Below are positions 1-9,336 of a stretch of DNA of 64,000 nucleotides, in pieces. The DNA is taken from the NCBI RefSeq assembly GCF_002006355.2, contig NZ_CP096980.1, forward strand, positions 4,712,001 through 4,776,000, in the 5' to 3' direction. The stretch's first letter is position 1; every line of letters begins with the position of its first letter. The notes below the pieces were generated by a model that saw only the letters and a program-made list of their open reading frames with translations, searched no databases and was not told the DNA's origin. Both the position numbers and the translations under genes were made by a program. This DNA is from Clostridium felsineum DSM 794. GTDB lineage: Bacteria > Bacillota > Clostridia > Clostridiales > Clostridiaceae.

Positions 1-516
1 TAAAAGCAAAAATACTATACATATTAATGTAAATATTATTCCAACAATAGACTTAAAGCCTTTTTTTCCTCCTATGATGCATAATGCTGCAAAAAATATA
101 AACACAAACACATATTCTACAGGCGCTCTATAATAATTATAAACAACAGCTGTATATTTACTTTGATTTAATGTATCAACCTCTAATACAATCACCATAT
201 CCTTTTTTACAAATACGTTATGTATATCCGAAAGGTAATTTTGAACTACCTTAATATCTCCTTTATGTTGTCCTGTAAGAACCTTTACCTTAACCTTCTG
301 GCTTCCAAAATATATATTTTTTAAACTTATACTTTTTCTTAAATTTTCATTAGTCACCTCTAAAACCTTAGCCTTTTCATATCTAACATTTGCTTTTCCA
401 TTATCATAGGTGAATTTAACTGGATGTGTTATATTAAACATATACAAAAAACCCAAAAATATCATTATTGCTACAGTAAAAATAATCATCCTTAACGTTT
501 TACTTTTATTTATCAT
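1..516 (-). CDS. YibE/F family membrane protein, 5' part (runs off the window)
   Basis: The minus strand is open from an ATG at 516 to base 1 (172 codons), so the C-terminal part lies outside the window. A GGAGG at 523-527 fixes the start. The protein begins with one membrane segment (about residues 8-28), then a roughly 100-residue soluble stretch with the K-V-L-T-G-Q-H-K-G-D pattern, then at least two further hydrophobic segments separated by GGKKGFKS. This layout matches the N-terminal half of YibE/F-like multipass proteins of Firmicutes, whose function is unknown. It is divergent from the phosphohydrolase gene at 739. Confidence 0.75.
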   Translation of the reverse strand, partial: MINKSKTLRMIIFTVAIMIFLGFLYMFNITHPVKFTYDNGKANVRYEKAKVLEVTNENLRKSISLKNIYFGSQKVKVKVLTGQHKGDIKVVQNYLSDIHNVFVKKDMVIVLEVDTLNQSKYTAVVYNYYRAPVEYVFVFIFFAALCIIGGKKGFKSIVGIIFTLICIVFLLL

Positions 517-738
517 ACCTATCCTCCAATTTAATTTGTGTCTATTTAAAGTAATCATAATTACATTATAAGATTTTTAATGGTAAAAATAGTTAATCCA
601 TTGTAAAATTCAGGTTAACTCTATGTTATGAATTCTTTACAAAATTTTACATGAATGTGCAAGTACCTTGAGCTCAAAAATGTTAGCATTATATGGTAAA
701 TGCATTGTTTAATCTAATATAGAGGAAGGATGATATCT

Positions 739-2697
739 TTGAAAAGCCAAAAAAAATTAATTGCTATAGCTGTGGGGGTAACTATGATAGTATCCGCTAC
801 TGCCCTAAGTTTTAATACCTTTGCAAACTCAGCTACTAATACTGCTACAAAATTAGCTAGCTCTGGTGCTGCGGGAAATTTTAGTGATATTGTATTATCT
901 CCCGGTAGTGATCCTAGTCAATTATGCTTTAATTGGTATTCTAACAATAGTAGTTCAACTCCAACCGTTCAAGTAGCACTTAAATCAGATATCAGTAATG
1001 GTAGTTTTCCTACAAATAAATGCCAAACCTTTACTGGGAAAACCTCTCAAGGAAACTTGAATTTTACCTCCAATAAGGTTTTTATCAACGGCTTAACACC
1101 ATCTACTCAATATGCGTATCGTTTAGGTGACGGAACAAATTGGAGTGATACTTATTATTTCAATACACATGATACAAGTCAGTATAGCTTTTTATTTGCT
1201 GGCGATCCTCAAATTGGAGCAAGTGGAAATATAGACTCTGATGCAGCTGGTTGGAAAAATTCATTAGATAAAATGACTGGTGCTTTTTCAGATAGTAGTT
1301 TTTTAATTTCTGTAGGTGATCAAGTTAATAATTTAAAAGAGCTTAATGGCGGAAGCAATGAGCCAGAATACACGGGATATTTTTCTCCAGATGAATTTAA
1401 AAGCTTGCCTGTTGCTGCCATTGCTGGTAACCATGAAACCTATGGTGTAGGTCATAACACACACTTTAATGCTCCGAATTTATCCTCCACTTATGGAGCT
1501 TGTAGCGATTACCCTTCTACAGGCACTGATTACTATTTTACATACGGAAATACTTTATACCTGATGTTAAATAGTAATGATATGAATGAAGCTGACCATG
1601 AGGCTTTTATAAAAGATGCTATAAGCAAAAATCCAAAAGCCACTTGGAAGGTAGCTGTATTGCACCACTCAGTTTACAGTTCTGCAAATCATGAAACTGA
1701 TTCAGATATAATACAAAGAAGAAGTGATTTACCTCCTATCTTTGATGAGTTTGGAATTGACGTAGTTTTAGACGGTCATGATCACTGCTACACTAGATCT
1801 TATCAAATGAAGGGTGGTCAGCCAATTAAGGATCAGACTGTTGATAGCTATGGTAAAATTATAAATCCCAAAGGAACTGTATATATAACCGCAAACTCAG
1901 CCAGTGGAAGTAAATATTACGAAATTCATGATCCTGGTGTGAATAACTATTATGAAGCAAAAAAAGAACAGCTTCATGAACCTGAAGTTTCACGCGTTGT
2001 TGTAACAAGCAACAGCTTTACAATAGATACTTACAGAATGGACACAATGACTAAAACCGACAGCTACTCTTTAGTTAAATCCACTGCACCAGCACCTGAC
2101 ACTCAGAATGTTATAAATGCTATAAATAATCTACCTGATCCTACTTCAGTTACTCTAAATGATGATCCTAGTGTACAAAATGCCTTAAATGCTTACAATG
2201 CTTTAAGCCCAGATCAAAAACAATTAGTTCCAAATACTGATAAGTTAAATCAGGATTCAAATAAAATTCAAACTTTAAAAGCCAACGCAGCTAACAGTCA
2301 AGCTGCAAATGATACTATTTCTAAAATAAATGCAATACCAAATAATGTTACATTAAATGATGAGGGAAGTATAAATGCAGCAAGAGCTAGCTACAACAAT
2401 TTAACTGACCCTCAAAAACAATTAGTGTCAAATTACTCAAAATTAACTGATGCAGAAGCAGCTTTAGCTAAACTTAAAGCACAAACTAGTCCAAATAGTA
2501 CTAGTTCAACTAATGGAAGCTCCATAGCCAGTACTTCAACTCCTTCCAATCAAGCTTTAAGCTCGCTTCCTAAAACGGGAGAATTTCTGGATTCAACTAT
2601 GCTATTAATAATTTCTGCATTATGCCTTGCATCTGGTGTTGCTCTTCTTCTTATTAACAAAATAAAAAAGAAAGCTCTTACTGATGATAATAACTAG
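739..2697 (+). CDS. Secreted LPXTG-anchored purple-acid-phosphatase-like phosphohydrolase
   Basis: Domains in order are a signal peptide (about residues 1-30), a fibronectin-like purple acid phosphatase N-domain (about 45-150), and a calcineurin-like metallophosphoesterase domain whose metal motifs are all present (GDPQ near 155, GDQ near 190, GNHE near 230, HH near 310, DGHDH near 350). Two tandem copies of a helical repeat follow (about 450-580, each with a D-P/D-Q-K-Q-L-V core), then a Ser/Thr-rich linker, LPKTGE, a membrane helix and a KIKKK tail. It should therefore be displayed on the cell wall and hydrolyse phosphoesters outside the cell; the substrate is unknown. An ATG at 730 lies inside the Shine-Dalgarno stretch (722-730), so TTG at 739 with normal spacing is the better start. 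The sortase at 2873 is the obvious anchoring enzyme. Confidence 0.88.
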   Translation: MKSQKKLIAIAVGVTMIVSATALSFNTFANSATNTATKLASSGAAGNFSDIVLSPGSDPSQLCFNWYSNNSSSTPTVQVALKSDISNGSFPTNKCQTFTGKTSQGNLNFTSNKVFINGLTPSTQYAYRLGDGTNWSDTYYFNTHDTSQYSFLFAGDPQIGASGNIDSDAAGWKNSLDKMTGAFSDSSFLISVGDQVNNLKELNGGSNEPEYTGYFSPDEFKSLPVAAIAGNHETYGVGHNTHFNAPNLSSTYGACSDYPSTGTDYYFTYGNTLYLMLNSNDMNEADHEAFIKDAISKNPKATWKVAVLHHSVYSSANHETDSDIIQRRSDLPPIFDEFGIDVVLDGHDHCYTRSYQMKGGQPIKDQTVDSYGKIINPKGTVYITANSASGSKYYEIHDPGVNNYYEAKKEQLHEPEVSRVVVTSNSFTIDTYRMDTMTKTDSYSLVKSTAPAPDTQNVINAINNLPDPTSVTLNDDPSVQNALNAYNALSPDQKQLVPNTDKLNQDSNKIQTLKANAANSQAANDTISKINAIPNNVTLNDEGSINAARASYNNLTDPQKQLVSNYSKLTDAEAALAKLKAQTSPNSTSSTNGSSIASTSTPSNQALSSLPKTGEFLDSTMLLIISALCLASGVALLLINKIKKKALTDDNN

Positions 2698-2789
2698 TTA
2701 TCTGCCATTAACTTGTAATATGTTGGATTTAACAAGTTATATGTAAACAAAATACTTGTATTTAAATTCCAACTAAACTACAATTTTTA

Positions 2790-2819
2790 GGGGAACCAAT
2801 TTAAATAGTTGGTTTCCCT
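2790..2819 (+). terminator. Hairpin between phosphohydrolase and sortase genes
   Basis: GGGGAACCAA and TTGGTTTCCC form a strong stem with a short A/T loop. The following bases are A/T-rich but not a clean T run, so it could be a leaky terminator or an mRNA processing or stability element that sets the sortase level below that of its substrate. Confidence 0.5.
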
Positions 2820-2872
2820 ATATAAAATTTTATACATATATAATTTCATGCTATAAAAGGGAGGAATTTTCA

Positions 2873-3460
2873 TTGAAAAAATTAACCATTGTAGCTGCTA
2901 CACTTATATCAGCAGGTGTTATATTAATTGGCTTTACCTTTGGGGCAAAATACTGGACTTATCATAAACAAAATAGCATGATAAACGCTTATGAAAAGAA
3001 AATCAACAATGCCAAACACTCTAAAAAGAAAAATCCCGCTCATGCTGCTGAACTTAAAGATAAAATAGCTGATGGAACCATAGGTATACTTGAAATCCCT
3101 AAAATAGACTTAAAGGTTGCTATAGGTGAAGGTACAGATATGAAAACCTTAAAATATGCTGTAGGTCATTTTAAAAATACAGCTATGCCAGGAGAGGATG
3201 GAAACTTTTGTCTAGCTGGTCATAGAAGTTATACCTACGGACAATATTTTAACAGACTAGGGGAAATTAAAATTGGTGATGAAATGACTGTTGAAACCAT
3301 AAATGGCACATATAAATACAAAGTTTACAGCACTCAAGTTGTTCTTCCGAGTGAAGTTCATGTACTTGATCAGAGCAAAGATGCCACTATGACCTTAGTT
3401 ACCTGTACACCTATAAGAATCGCTACTCACAGACTTATTATAAAAGCCAAAAAAATTTAA
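2873..3460 (+). CDS. Sortase (class D-like transpeptidase)
   Basis: This is a 195-residue protein with an N-terminal membrane anchor (about residues 5-28), a Lys-rich stalk and a sortase domain from about residue 65. The catalytic His is in AGHR (near 121), the nucleophile is in TLVTCTP (near 178) and the Arg is in THRL (near 187). These spacings and the TLVTCTP motif fit class D housekeeping-type sortases, which cleave LPXTG-like signals between Thr and Gly and join the protein to peptidoglycan. TTG at 2873 is the start, preceded by GGGAGG at 2859-2864. The adjacent LPKTGE protein is its likely dedicated substrate. Class assignment is from motifs only. Confidence 0.88.
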   Translation: MKKLTIVAATLISAGVILIGFTFGAKYWTYHKQNSMINAYEKKINNAKHSKKKNPAHAAELKDKIADGTIGILEIPKIDLKVAIGEGTDMKTLKYAVGHFKNTAMPGEDGNFCLAGHRSYTYGQYFNRLGEIKIGDEMTVETINGTYKYKVYSTQVVLPSEVHVLDQSKDATMTLVTCTPIRIATHRLIIKAKKI

Positions 3461-3505
3461 AAATAGCTATTTGCATCAACATAATGGTGTAAATAGCTAT
3501 TTTTT
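3461..3505. terminator. Bidirectional terminator between sortase and LysR genes
   Basis: The 12-bp self-complementary block AAATAGCTATTT occurs twice (3461-3472 and 3491-3502), giving a long stem with a T run on the right and A run on the left. It can end transcription from both convergent genes. Confidence 0.8.
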
Positions 3506-4382
3506 ATGATGTGCAAATTTCTAAAAACCTTCTCATAATTGGTGAAATCCACTTATCCTTATTGTATATAATATATATATTTCTTTTTATATTCCCTCCA
3601 TAAATAGACTTAAATATAAGTTCCCCCCTCTCAATCTCCTTTTCAACTGCTTTCCTTGATATTATAGAGATCCAATCTGTTGACATAACAACCTGCTTTA
3701 TAGCCTCCAATGAATCCATCTGTATAGTAGCTTTAAATTCTATTTCTCTAATTTTAATCCATTTATCCACTAAAGCACGAGTTGATGATAACTCTGTGTG
3801 GTGTACAAAGGTTTCTTTTTCAAATACACTTTCAGGTATATAATTGTATTTATTTAATGAACTTTTATTTGAAAATATAATTCCAAGTTCATCCTCATAT
3901 ATTTTTTTATATTCAATGCTGCTATTTATTAATCCTGTTGAACAAATTATTCCCACATCCAAATTATTGTTTAAAATCATTTGAACTGTCTTAGACGAAG
4001 GTAAAACAGTCAGAGACATATTAATTTTATGAGAACCTATTTTCATTTTCTTTAGTATATCTGGAATTAAATATGTAGCTGGAACATAACTGGCTCCTAT
4101 TTTTAAGGAACCTATTTCAAAACTATTAAATTCATAAACAGCCCTTTCAACCTCACTCTTTAAACTTATAATTTTTTTAGCATAATGAAGAAGAATCGTG
4201 CCTGATTCTGTTAGCGTTATATATCCACCTTCATATTCAAAAAGCTTCGTTTTTAGTAACTTTTCAAGACTTTTCATATGAAAGGTTACTGTAGGCTGCT
4301 TTATACCAAGCTTATTCGCTACTGTAGTTACCTTGTTATACTTCCATATCAATATTAATATTTCAAGTTTTAAAAAACTCAT
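3504..4382 (-). CDS. LysR-family transcriptional regulator
   Basis: This is a 292-residue protein with an N-terminal winged helix (about residues 1-60, with the K-Q-P-T-V-T-F-H-M-K-S-L recognition helix) followed by a LysR substrate-binding domain (about 85-290). The start is ATG at 4382, which has GGAGGG eight bases upstream; an ATG at 4397 is part of that ribosome site. It is divergent from the ABC importer at 4525, the classic arrangement for a LysR protein that controls its neighbour, so the effector is probably the imported solute or a derivative of it. The solute is not identified. Confidence 0.88.
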   Translation of the reverse strand: MSFLKLEILILIWKYNKVTTVANKLGIKQPTVTFHMKSLEKLLKTKLFEYEGGYITLTESGTILLHYAKKIISLKSEVERAVYEFNSFEIGSLKIGASYVPATYLIPDILKKMKIGSHKINMSLTVLPSSKTVQMILNNNLDVGIICSTGLINSSIEYKKIYEDELGIIFSNKSSLNKYNYIPESVFEKETFVHHTELSSTRALVDKWIKIREIEFKATIQMDSLEAIKQVVMSTDWISIISRKAVEKEIERGELIFKSIYGGNIKRNIYIIYNKDKWISPIMRRFLEICTS

Positions 4383-4524
4383 AACATCACCCTCCATAGC
4401 TATTATAGAAAATTTCTATGGATAATAATATATTTTAATACTTTATTTAACACCACCTTTACATAAACTCAATATTAGTACAAAGAACAAAGGGTATCAT
4501 TTACCTTGAGGAGTGAAACAAACA

Positions 4525-5517
4525 ATGAATATATTAATTAAAGGTGTTGAGAAATCATATAAACAAAATAAAGTTTTAGATTGTATAAATATAAGCTTTA
4601 AAACTGGAGAATTTACTACTCTTTTAGGTCCTTCTGGCTGTGGGAAGACCACTTTACTTAGAATTATAGCAGGTCTAGAAACTCCAACCCATGGAGAAAT
4701 ATATTTTGACAATAAGTGTATATTTTCAGATATAAAAAAAATAAATGTCCCTTCAAATAAAAGAAACTTAAGTATGGTATTTCAAGATTTTGCACTGTGG
4801 CCACATATGACCGTATGGGAAAATATAAGTTTTCCACTACTTGCAGCTGGTAATAAAAAAAATCTATCTTCTAAGGTATCTTCTGCTATAAAAACGGTTA
4901 AACTTGAAAATTTAGAAAAAAGATATCCTCATGAACTTTCAGGTGGACAGCAGCAGAGAGTAGCACTTGCAAGAGCTATAGTTAATAATCCAAAGGTTAT
5001 TTTATTTGATGAACCCTTAAGTGCTTTAGATGCCAAATTAAAAGAAGAAATGAAACCTCAATTAGTAGAACTCATCAAAAAATTAAAGGTAACAGTAATT
5101 TACGTTACTCATGATCAAGTTGAAGCAATGTCAATGTCTGATAAAGTTATTGTAATGAACAAAGGATACATACTACAAAATTCATCTCCAGAAAATATCT
5201 ATAAAGCTCCTATAAATAAATTTGTAGCACAATTCATTGGTAAATCAAACTTTCTTAATTCTGGTGTTATACGTCCTGAAAATGTAAGTTTAGTAAACCT
5301 TGAAAACAGCACCAAATATACAGGTTTAATAAAAAGCATATTTTACATGGGAAGTTTTTATGAGCTTACTATTGATATTAAGAGTATTGGACTATGGAAA
5401 GTATATTCAAAACAAAGAAAAAACATAGGTGAAAAAATTAATGTTTATATACGTAATTCTGATATTCATATTTTAGGGGGAACGAAAAATGTTAAAATTA
5501 AACAAGAAAATTATTAG
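4525..5517 (+). CDS. ABC importer ATPase (PotA/FbpC type)
   Basis: A complete ABC domain is present: Walker A GPSGCGKTT (near 35-43), Q-loop FQDF, signature LSGGQQQR (near 135), Walker B VILFDEPLSALD (near 155) and the H-loop in VTHDQVEA. A short C-terminal TOBE-like region follows. GAGGAG at 4508-4513 sets the start at ATG 4525; the GTG at 4513 is inside it. The 3' end overlaps the lipoprotein gene at 5489, indicating translational coupling. The family includes importers for Fe3+, 2-aminoethylphosphonate, polyamines and similar solutes. It energises the permease encoded at 6508. Confidence 0.9.
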   Translation: MNILIKGVEKSYKQNKVLDCINISFKTGEFTTLLGPSGCGKTTLLRIIAGLETPTHGEIYFDNKCIFSDIKKINVPSNKRNLSMVFQDFALWPHMTVWENISFPLLAAGNKKNLSSKVSSAIKTVKLENLEKRYPHELSGGQQQRVALARAIVNNPKVILFDEPLSALDAKLKEEMKPQLVELIKKLKVTVIYVTHDQVEAMSMSDKVIVMNKGYILQNSSPENIYKAPINKFVAQFIGKSNFLNSGVIRPENVSLVNLENSTKYTGLIKSIFYMGSFYELTIDIKSIGLWKVYSKQRKNIGEKINVYIRNSDIHILGGTKNVKIKQENY

Positions 5518-6493
5518 CTCTTTACTCTTAATTTGCACTGCCCTTTCTTTTATGCCTGGTTGTAGTAAAGTAACTGCTTCTAATCCAAAGGAAGTTGTCA
5601 TTTATAGTGCAGGACCTGACAACCTAATAAAGAAAATAACAAAAAACTTCACTAAAAAAACAGGGATAAAGGTCAAGCTTTTTAACAGTACTACAGGAAA
5701 AATAATGAGTAGGCTTAAAGCTGAAAAGTCAAATCCTGAGGCTGATGTAGCAATTTTGGCTTCACTTTCTTCTGCTATAGGTCTTAAAAAAGACGGCATG
5801 ACTGAACCTTATAGTAATGCTAAAAATGCAGATAAGCTTTTTACCAACTGGAAAGATAAAGATAATAACTATTTTGCTTATAGTGGCTCTGCTTTGGCAC
5901 TAGTTTACAACACAAAGCTTGTTAAAAATCCACCTAAAGATTGGGACGACTTAACATCTACTACTTATAGAAACAAGATAAATATTTCAGATCCTAGTCA
6001 ATCTGGTTCCTGTCTTGATTTTATAAGTGGATATGTAAATATAAATGGTGAAAAAGCTTGGAAATATTTTAAAACAATAAAAAACAATGGAGCTGAAATG
6101 GCAGGTGCAAACAATGAAGCTTTAACCCCTGTAATTACTGGAGAGAAAAGTATCGTTCTTGCAGGTGTTGATTATATGACTTATCAGAAAAAAAACAAGG
6201 GAGAACCAGTTGATTTAATTTATCCTTCAAGTGGAACAGTAATAAGCCCAAGGCCTGCTCTTATATTAAAGGGTTCTAAAGATAAAGAAAACGCCGAGAG
6301 GTTTATAGATTACCTTCTATCTGACGAAGCCCAAAAAACAGTTTCTGATGAATACCTTCTTCCTGGCAGAAAAGACATAGCACCTGAAGGTAAACCAACT
6401 GCAAATGATATCAAGTCACTTAATGTTGATTGGCAGTGGACTGCTAAAAACAATAAAGCTATAAGCAATAAATTTATTGAAATGTTTAAGTAA
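5489..6493 (+). CDS. ABC importer substrate-binding lipoprotein (FbpA / aminoethylphosphonate-binding-like)
   Basis: This is a 334-residue protein with a type II signal peptide whose lipobox is FMPGC (Cys near 25), so it is anchored to the outer face of the membrane. The mature part has the periplasmic-binding fold typical of the Fe3+/AEP/thiamine cluster: V-I-Y-S-A-G at the start, a S-G-S-A-L-A-L-V-Y-N-T-K hinge region, and D-D-L-T and N-I-S-D-P blocks. The substrate cannot be told from sequence: the lineage includes iron-, phosphonate- and sulfate-type binders. The decayed phosphoesterase gene at the operon end makes a phosphorus compound an attractive guess, but no more than that. Confidence 0.85.
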   Translation: MLKLNKKIISSLLLICTALSFMPGCSKVTASNPKEVVIYSAGPDNLIKKITKNFTKKTGIKVKLFNSTTGKIMSRLKAEKSNPEADVAILASLSSAIGLKKDGMTEPYSNAKNADKLFTNWKDKDNNYFAYSGSALALVYNTKLVKNPPKDWDDLTSTTYRNKINISDPSQSGSCLDFISGYVNINGEKAWKYFKTIKNNGAEMAGANNEALTPVITGEKSIVLAGVDYMTYQKKNKGEPVDLIYPSSGTVISPRPALILKGSKDKENAERFIDYLLSDEAQKTVSDEYLLPGRKDIAPEGKPTANDIKSLNVDWQWTAKNNKAISNKFIEMFK

Positions 6494-6507
6494 GCTGGTG
6501 ATATGAA

Positions 6508-8172
6508 TTGAAAAATTTTCTTAATAATAATAGCCGAAAAATTACAGTAATTATCTCTTTGATATTCCTTACATTATTCATAGTACTTCCTCTTGTAGTT
6601 ATATCCACCTACAATTTATATAGTAATGAAGCTTCAAGCTTTAAAACCCTTTTTACAAAAGATATAGCTCATATATATTTTAATACTTTAAAGCTTGGAA
6701 TTTTAGTAATTTTAGTATCAAGCGTGATCTCTTTTCCTCTAGCTTTTATAAATGTGAAAACAAATTTACGTTTTAAAGTTTCAATTGATATACTAAGTTT
6801 TATTCCCGTTATGATTCCACCTTATATTGAATCTATGGGGTGGATTTTATTTCTACAAAAAAAGGGCTACCTTGATACTCTTTGTCCAGCTTTATCCTTT
6901 TTAAGGAACTACTTTTTCTCGTTAACAGGCTTAGTTATTATTATGAGTCTTCATGTTTTTCCTTTTATGTATCTAGGTTTAAAAAACACCCTACTAAAAG
7001 TAAGTTCAAACTTAGAAGATGCAGCCTTTGTACATGGTTCCAGTTTATTTTTCACCCTTAGAAAAATAATATTTCCACTACTACTTTCAAGTTATATGGT
7101 GGGAGCACTTTTAATATTTTTAAGAACCGTTTCTGAATTTGGAGCACCTGCAACCTTTGGTAGAAAAATTGGATACTATGTTTTGACAACAGAAATTTAT
7201 AAGTATGTTTCAGATTGGCCTATAGACTTTGGAAAAGCCTCTACACTTTCATTACTTCTTACTCTAAGTTGCCTTATACTGTGGTTTTTTCAAAATCATA
7301 TTTCTTTAAAACATTCTTATTTATTAATTGGTGGCAAAAGCTCTAAAAAAAATTTACATAACTTAAATATTTTCGCTAAGGTAATTTTATATATGTATAT
7401 TTTTTTAGTATTTACTTTGGCAATATTAGTTCCAATTATATCTATATTTTTTACCTCCATAATAAAAGTACAAGGCTATGGACTTTCTTGTAGAAACTTT
7501 ACTTTAATTAACTATATTAATATATTTTCTTCTGGTTCTGATGGTTTCAATGCTTTAATAAACACCTTTAAAATATCTATTTTAGCTAGCATTTTAACCA
7601 CAATTATTGGAACCTTTTACGGTCTTATTATAGGTAAATACAAAAAAGGATTATTATATAAATTAACTGCTATCTTTAGCATACTTCCAAATACCGTTCC
7701 TGGCATTGTAATAATCATTGGATTAATTTTAGTCTTTAACAGTAAATATATGCCTCTTCCTATATACAATACTTATGGCATGGTTATATTAACTTATGTA
7801 GTTCTATTTCTACCTTATACGGTGGAATATGTATCTAATTCCTATTCTCAAATAAATTCTAATCTTGAAGAAGCTGCGAATCTATTTGGGTCAAAGTATC
7901 TATTTATGCTAAAAAAAATAATAATTCCTTTGAATTCAAAGGCAATATTTTCTGGATTCATAATGACTTTTATCGTCTCTGTGCGTGAATTAGTTGCTCC
8001 TTTGATGATTTTACCTCCATCCATGCAAAATTCAGCCTCTTTTATATACTCACAATTTGAACAAGGAAGCGAGGGTGCTGGCATGGCTATGGCTTTGGTA
8101 TCAATAATAATTACAGCTATTCTCTTAATAATTTTAAATATGCTTTCAGGAGTAAAAAAGGAGAGAACTTAA
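6508..8172 (+). CDS. ABC importer permease, two fused membrane units
   Basis: This 554-residue protein has about 12 membrane segments made of two homologous halves. Each half carries an EAA loop (LEDAAFVHGS near 170 and LEEAANLFGS near 450) that docks onto the ATPase, as in FbpB/PhnU-type fused permeases. The start is TTG at 6508, because the upstream ATG at 6503 is followed at once by a stop codon; GGTGAT at 6497 supplies the ribosome site. It is third in the importer operon. An AGGAGAG near its 3' end serves the next, now broken, reading frame. Confidence 0.9.
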   Translation: MKNFLNNNSRKITVIISLIFLTLFIVLPLVVISTYNLYSNEASSFKTLFTKDIAHIYFNTLKLGILVILVSSVISFPLAFINVKTNLRFKVSIDILSFIPVMIPPYIESMGWILFLQKKGYLDTLCPALSFLRNYFFSLTGLVIIMSLHVFPFMYLGLKNTLLKVSSNLEDAAFVHGSSLFFTLRKIIFPLLLSSYMVGALLIFLRTVSEFGAPATFGRKIGYYVLTTEIYKYVSDWPIDFGKASTLSLLLTLSCLILWFFQNHISLKHSYLLIGGKSSKKNLHNLNIFAKVILYMYIFLVFTLAILVPIISIFFTSIIKVQGYGLSCRNFTLINYINIFSSGSDGFNALINTFKISILASILTTIIGTFYGLIIGKYKKGLLYKLTAIFSILPNTVPGIVIIIGLILVFNSKYMPLPIYNTYGMVILTYVVLFLPYTVEYVSNSYSQINSNLEEAANLFGSKYLFMLKKIIIPLNSKAIFSGFIMTFIVSVRELVAPLMILPPSMQNSASFIYSQFEQGSEGAGMAMALVSIIITAILLIILNMLSGVKKERT

Positions 8173-8403
8173 ATGGATCTTGCTATTTTAGCTGGTATAC
8201 ATGGCAATATGGAAACACTGATTTGTGGTTATAAAAAAACAGTTCTCTTTATAAAACCTCCAGTTGAAGTATGAAAGATATTGAGATATTTTATAATAAA
8301 TAATCTCACTGAAGAAAGTATTAATTTCATTTTTAAAAAACTCTGTAAAAAAACAATTGAAATAAACGTAATAAAAATACTTCAAAAACAAATAACTTTC
8401 TAA
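8173..8403 (+). pseudogene. Decayed metallophosphoesterase gene at the end of the importer operon
   Basis: Directly after the permease stop, ATG 8173 with a good AGGAGAG opens a frame beginning MDLAILAGIHGNMETL. This closely resembles the N-terminus of calcineurin-like phosphoesterases (usually I-S-D-I-H-G-N-x-E-A-L), but with the metal-binding Asp replaced. It stops at 8275. A downstream piece in another frame reads N-N-L-T-E-E-S-I-N-F then T-I-E-I-N, which resembles the usual internal L-T-E-E-N-x-x-F-L and I-E-I-N-G strings of the same family. Most of the roughly 240-residue protein is missing. I conclude that an intact hydrolase gene once ended this operon. Confidence 0.6.
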
Positions 8404-8463
8404 ATTTAGAAGACTATAAAAAAATTAATTATAAATGAAAAAACTTAAAAGGAAGGTGTCTTT

Positions 8464-9279
8464 ATGAAAAATATATTTAAATTTATATCATTGGCTGGTT
8501 TAATGTTTACTCTTTCTTCTGTTAGTGTAAATGCTGCTAATTTAGCAAATCCAAACTATGAAGTAAAATTCATGGTAGACTCAAGTAAAATTTTAAATTC
8601 TGATGGTTCACTAAAATCTAACGCAATTTCTGATTTTGACATTACCTCTTCTAAGAATCTAAATGTACAATACCTTGATACTGATAATCTTGATTTAAAT
8701 AAAAATGGATGGATTGTGCGTTTTAGAAAATTTAATGATGATACTTCAACTGAACTAACCTACAAAAAAAGATATTCTATTACAAATGGTGATATAAAAT
8801 CTGCTCTTAAAACTGCTGCAAATGATGGTTTTGATGCTAATGAGGATAACTACTCCCCTCAAGTAGATTGGGGATATTCAAATGAATCTCTAAGTTTTTC
8901 TAATAATAAATATTTTTCTCTTGACGATTACTCAGGACTAGAGCTTCCTAACACATCTGATTCAATTGATGAAGCTATAGAAAACATTCCCGGAAAATTA
9001 AGTAAATTTATATATAAAGGATGGGCTCAAAATTATTTGAATTCCTCAACTCTTCATGGTCCTTACCTTGGTACTAGATATATAGGTAGTTTTAATGGTC
9101 TAAAAATAGAATTAGAAATTTATAATGTACGCGGGACAAGTATATCTGAAATATCCTTTAAAGAAGATGATTATTCTAACGCCTCGCAGGATAGGCAAGC
9201 TTTGATGAACACTTTGGATTCCAAAGGAATATTAATTAAATCAGATGACACTAAAACAGGTATAATGCTTGGTGACTGA
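8464..9279 (+). CDS. Secreted CYTH-like (triphosphate tunnel fold) protein
   Basis: This is a 271-residue protein with a clear signal peptide (cleavage after V-N-A-A, near residue 25). The mature part carries the pattern E-V-K-F-M-V-D, then Q-Y-L-D-T-D-N-L-D-L, then G-W-I-V-R-F-R-K and E-L-T-Y-K-K-R-Y. This is the usual order of CYTH domains, in which alternating Glu/Arg/Lys residues line a tunnel that binds triphosphates. CYTH enzymes are normally cytoplasmic (adenylate cyclase, thiamine triphosphatase, polyphosphatase), so an exported one is unusual. AAGGAAGG at about 8448-8456 precedes ATG 8464. It is monocistronic and ends at a strong terminator. Confidence 0.7.
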   Translation: MKNIFKFISLAGLMFTLSSVSVNAANLANPNYEVKFMVDSSKILNSDGSLKSNAISDFDITSSKNLNVQYLDTDNLDLNKNGWIVRFRKFNDDTSTELTYKKRYSITNGDIKSALKTAANDGFDANEDNYSPQVDWGYSNESLSFSNNKYFSLDDYSGLELPNTSDSIDEAIENIPGKLSKFIYKGWAQNYLNSSTLHGPYLGTRYIGSFNGLKIELEIYNVRGTSISEISFKEDDYSNASQDRQALMNTLDSKGILIKSDDTKTGIMLGD

Positions 9280-9291
9280 TAGTTTTAAAAC

Positions 9292-9330
9292 AGGGTTAGC
9301 TTATGAAATTATTTAAGCTAACCCTTTTAA
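9292..9330. terminator. Bidirectional terminator
   Basis: GGGTTAGCTTA and TAAGCTAACCC form an 11-bp stem with T-rich flanks. It lies between the convergent CYTH-like gene and the minus-strand phosphoesterase gene, and so also marks the 3' end of the RiPP-type operon. Confidence 0.8.
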
Positions 9331-9336
9331 TTTAAC

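Noticed and set aside
8188..8391. Minus-strand 67-codon frame after the importer operon
   Set aside because: The plus strand carries better evidence here, a coupled ribosome site and phosphoesterase-like strings, and the minus frame has no likely start.
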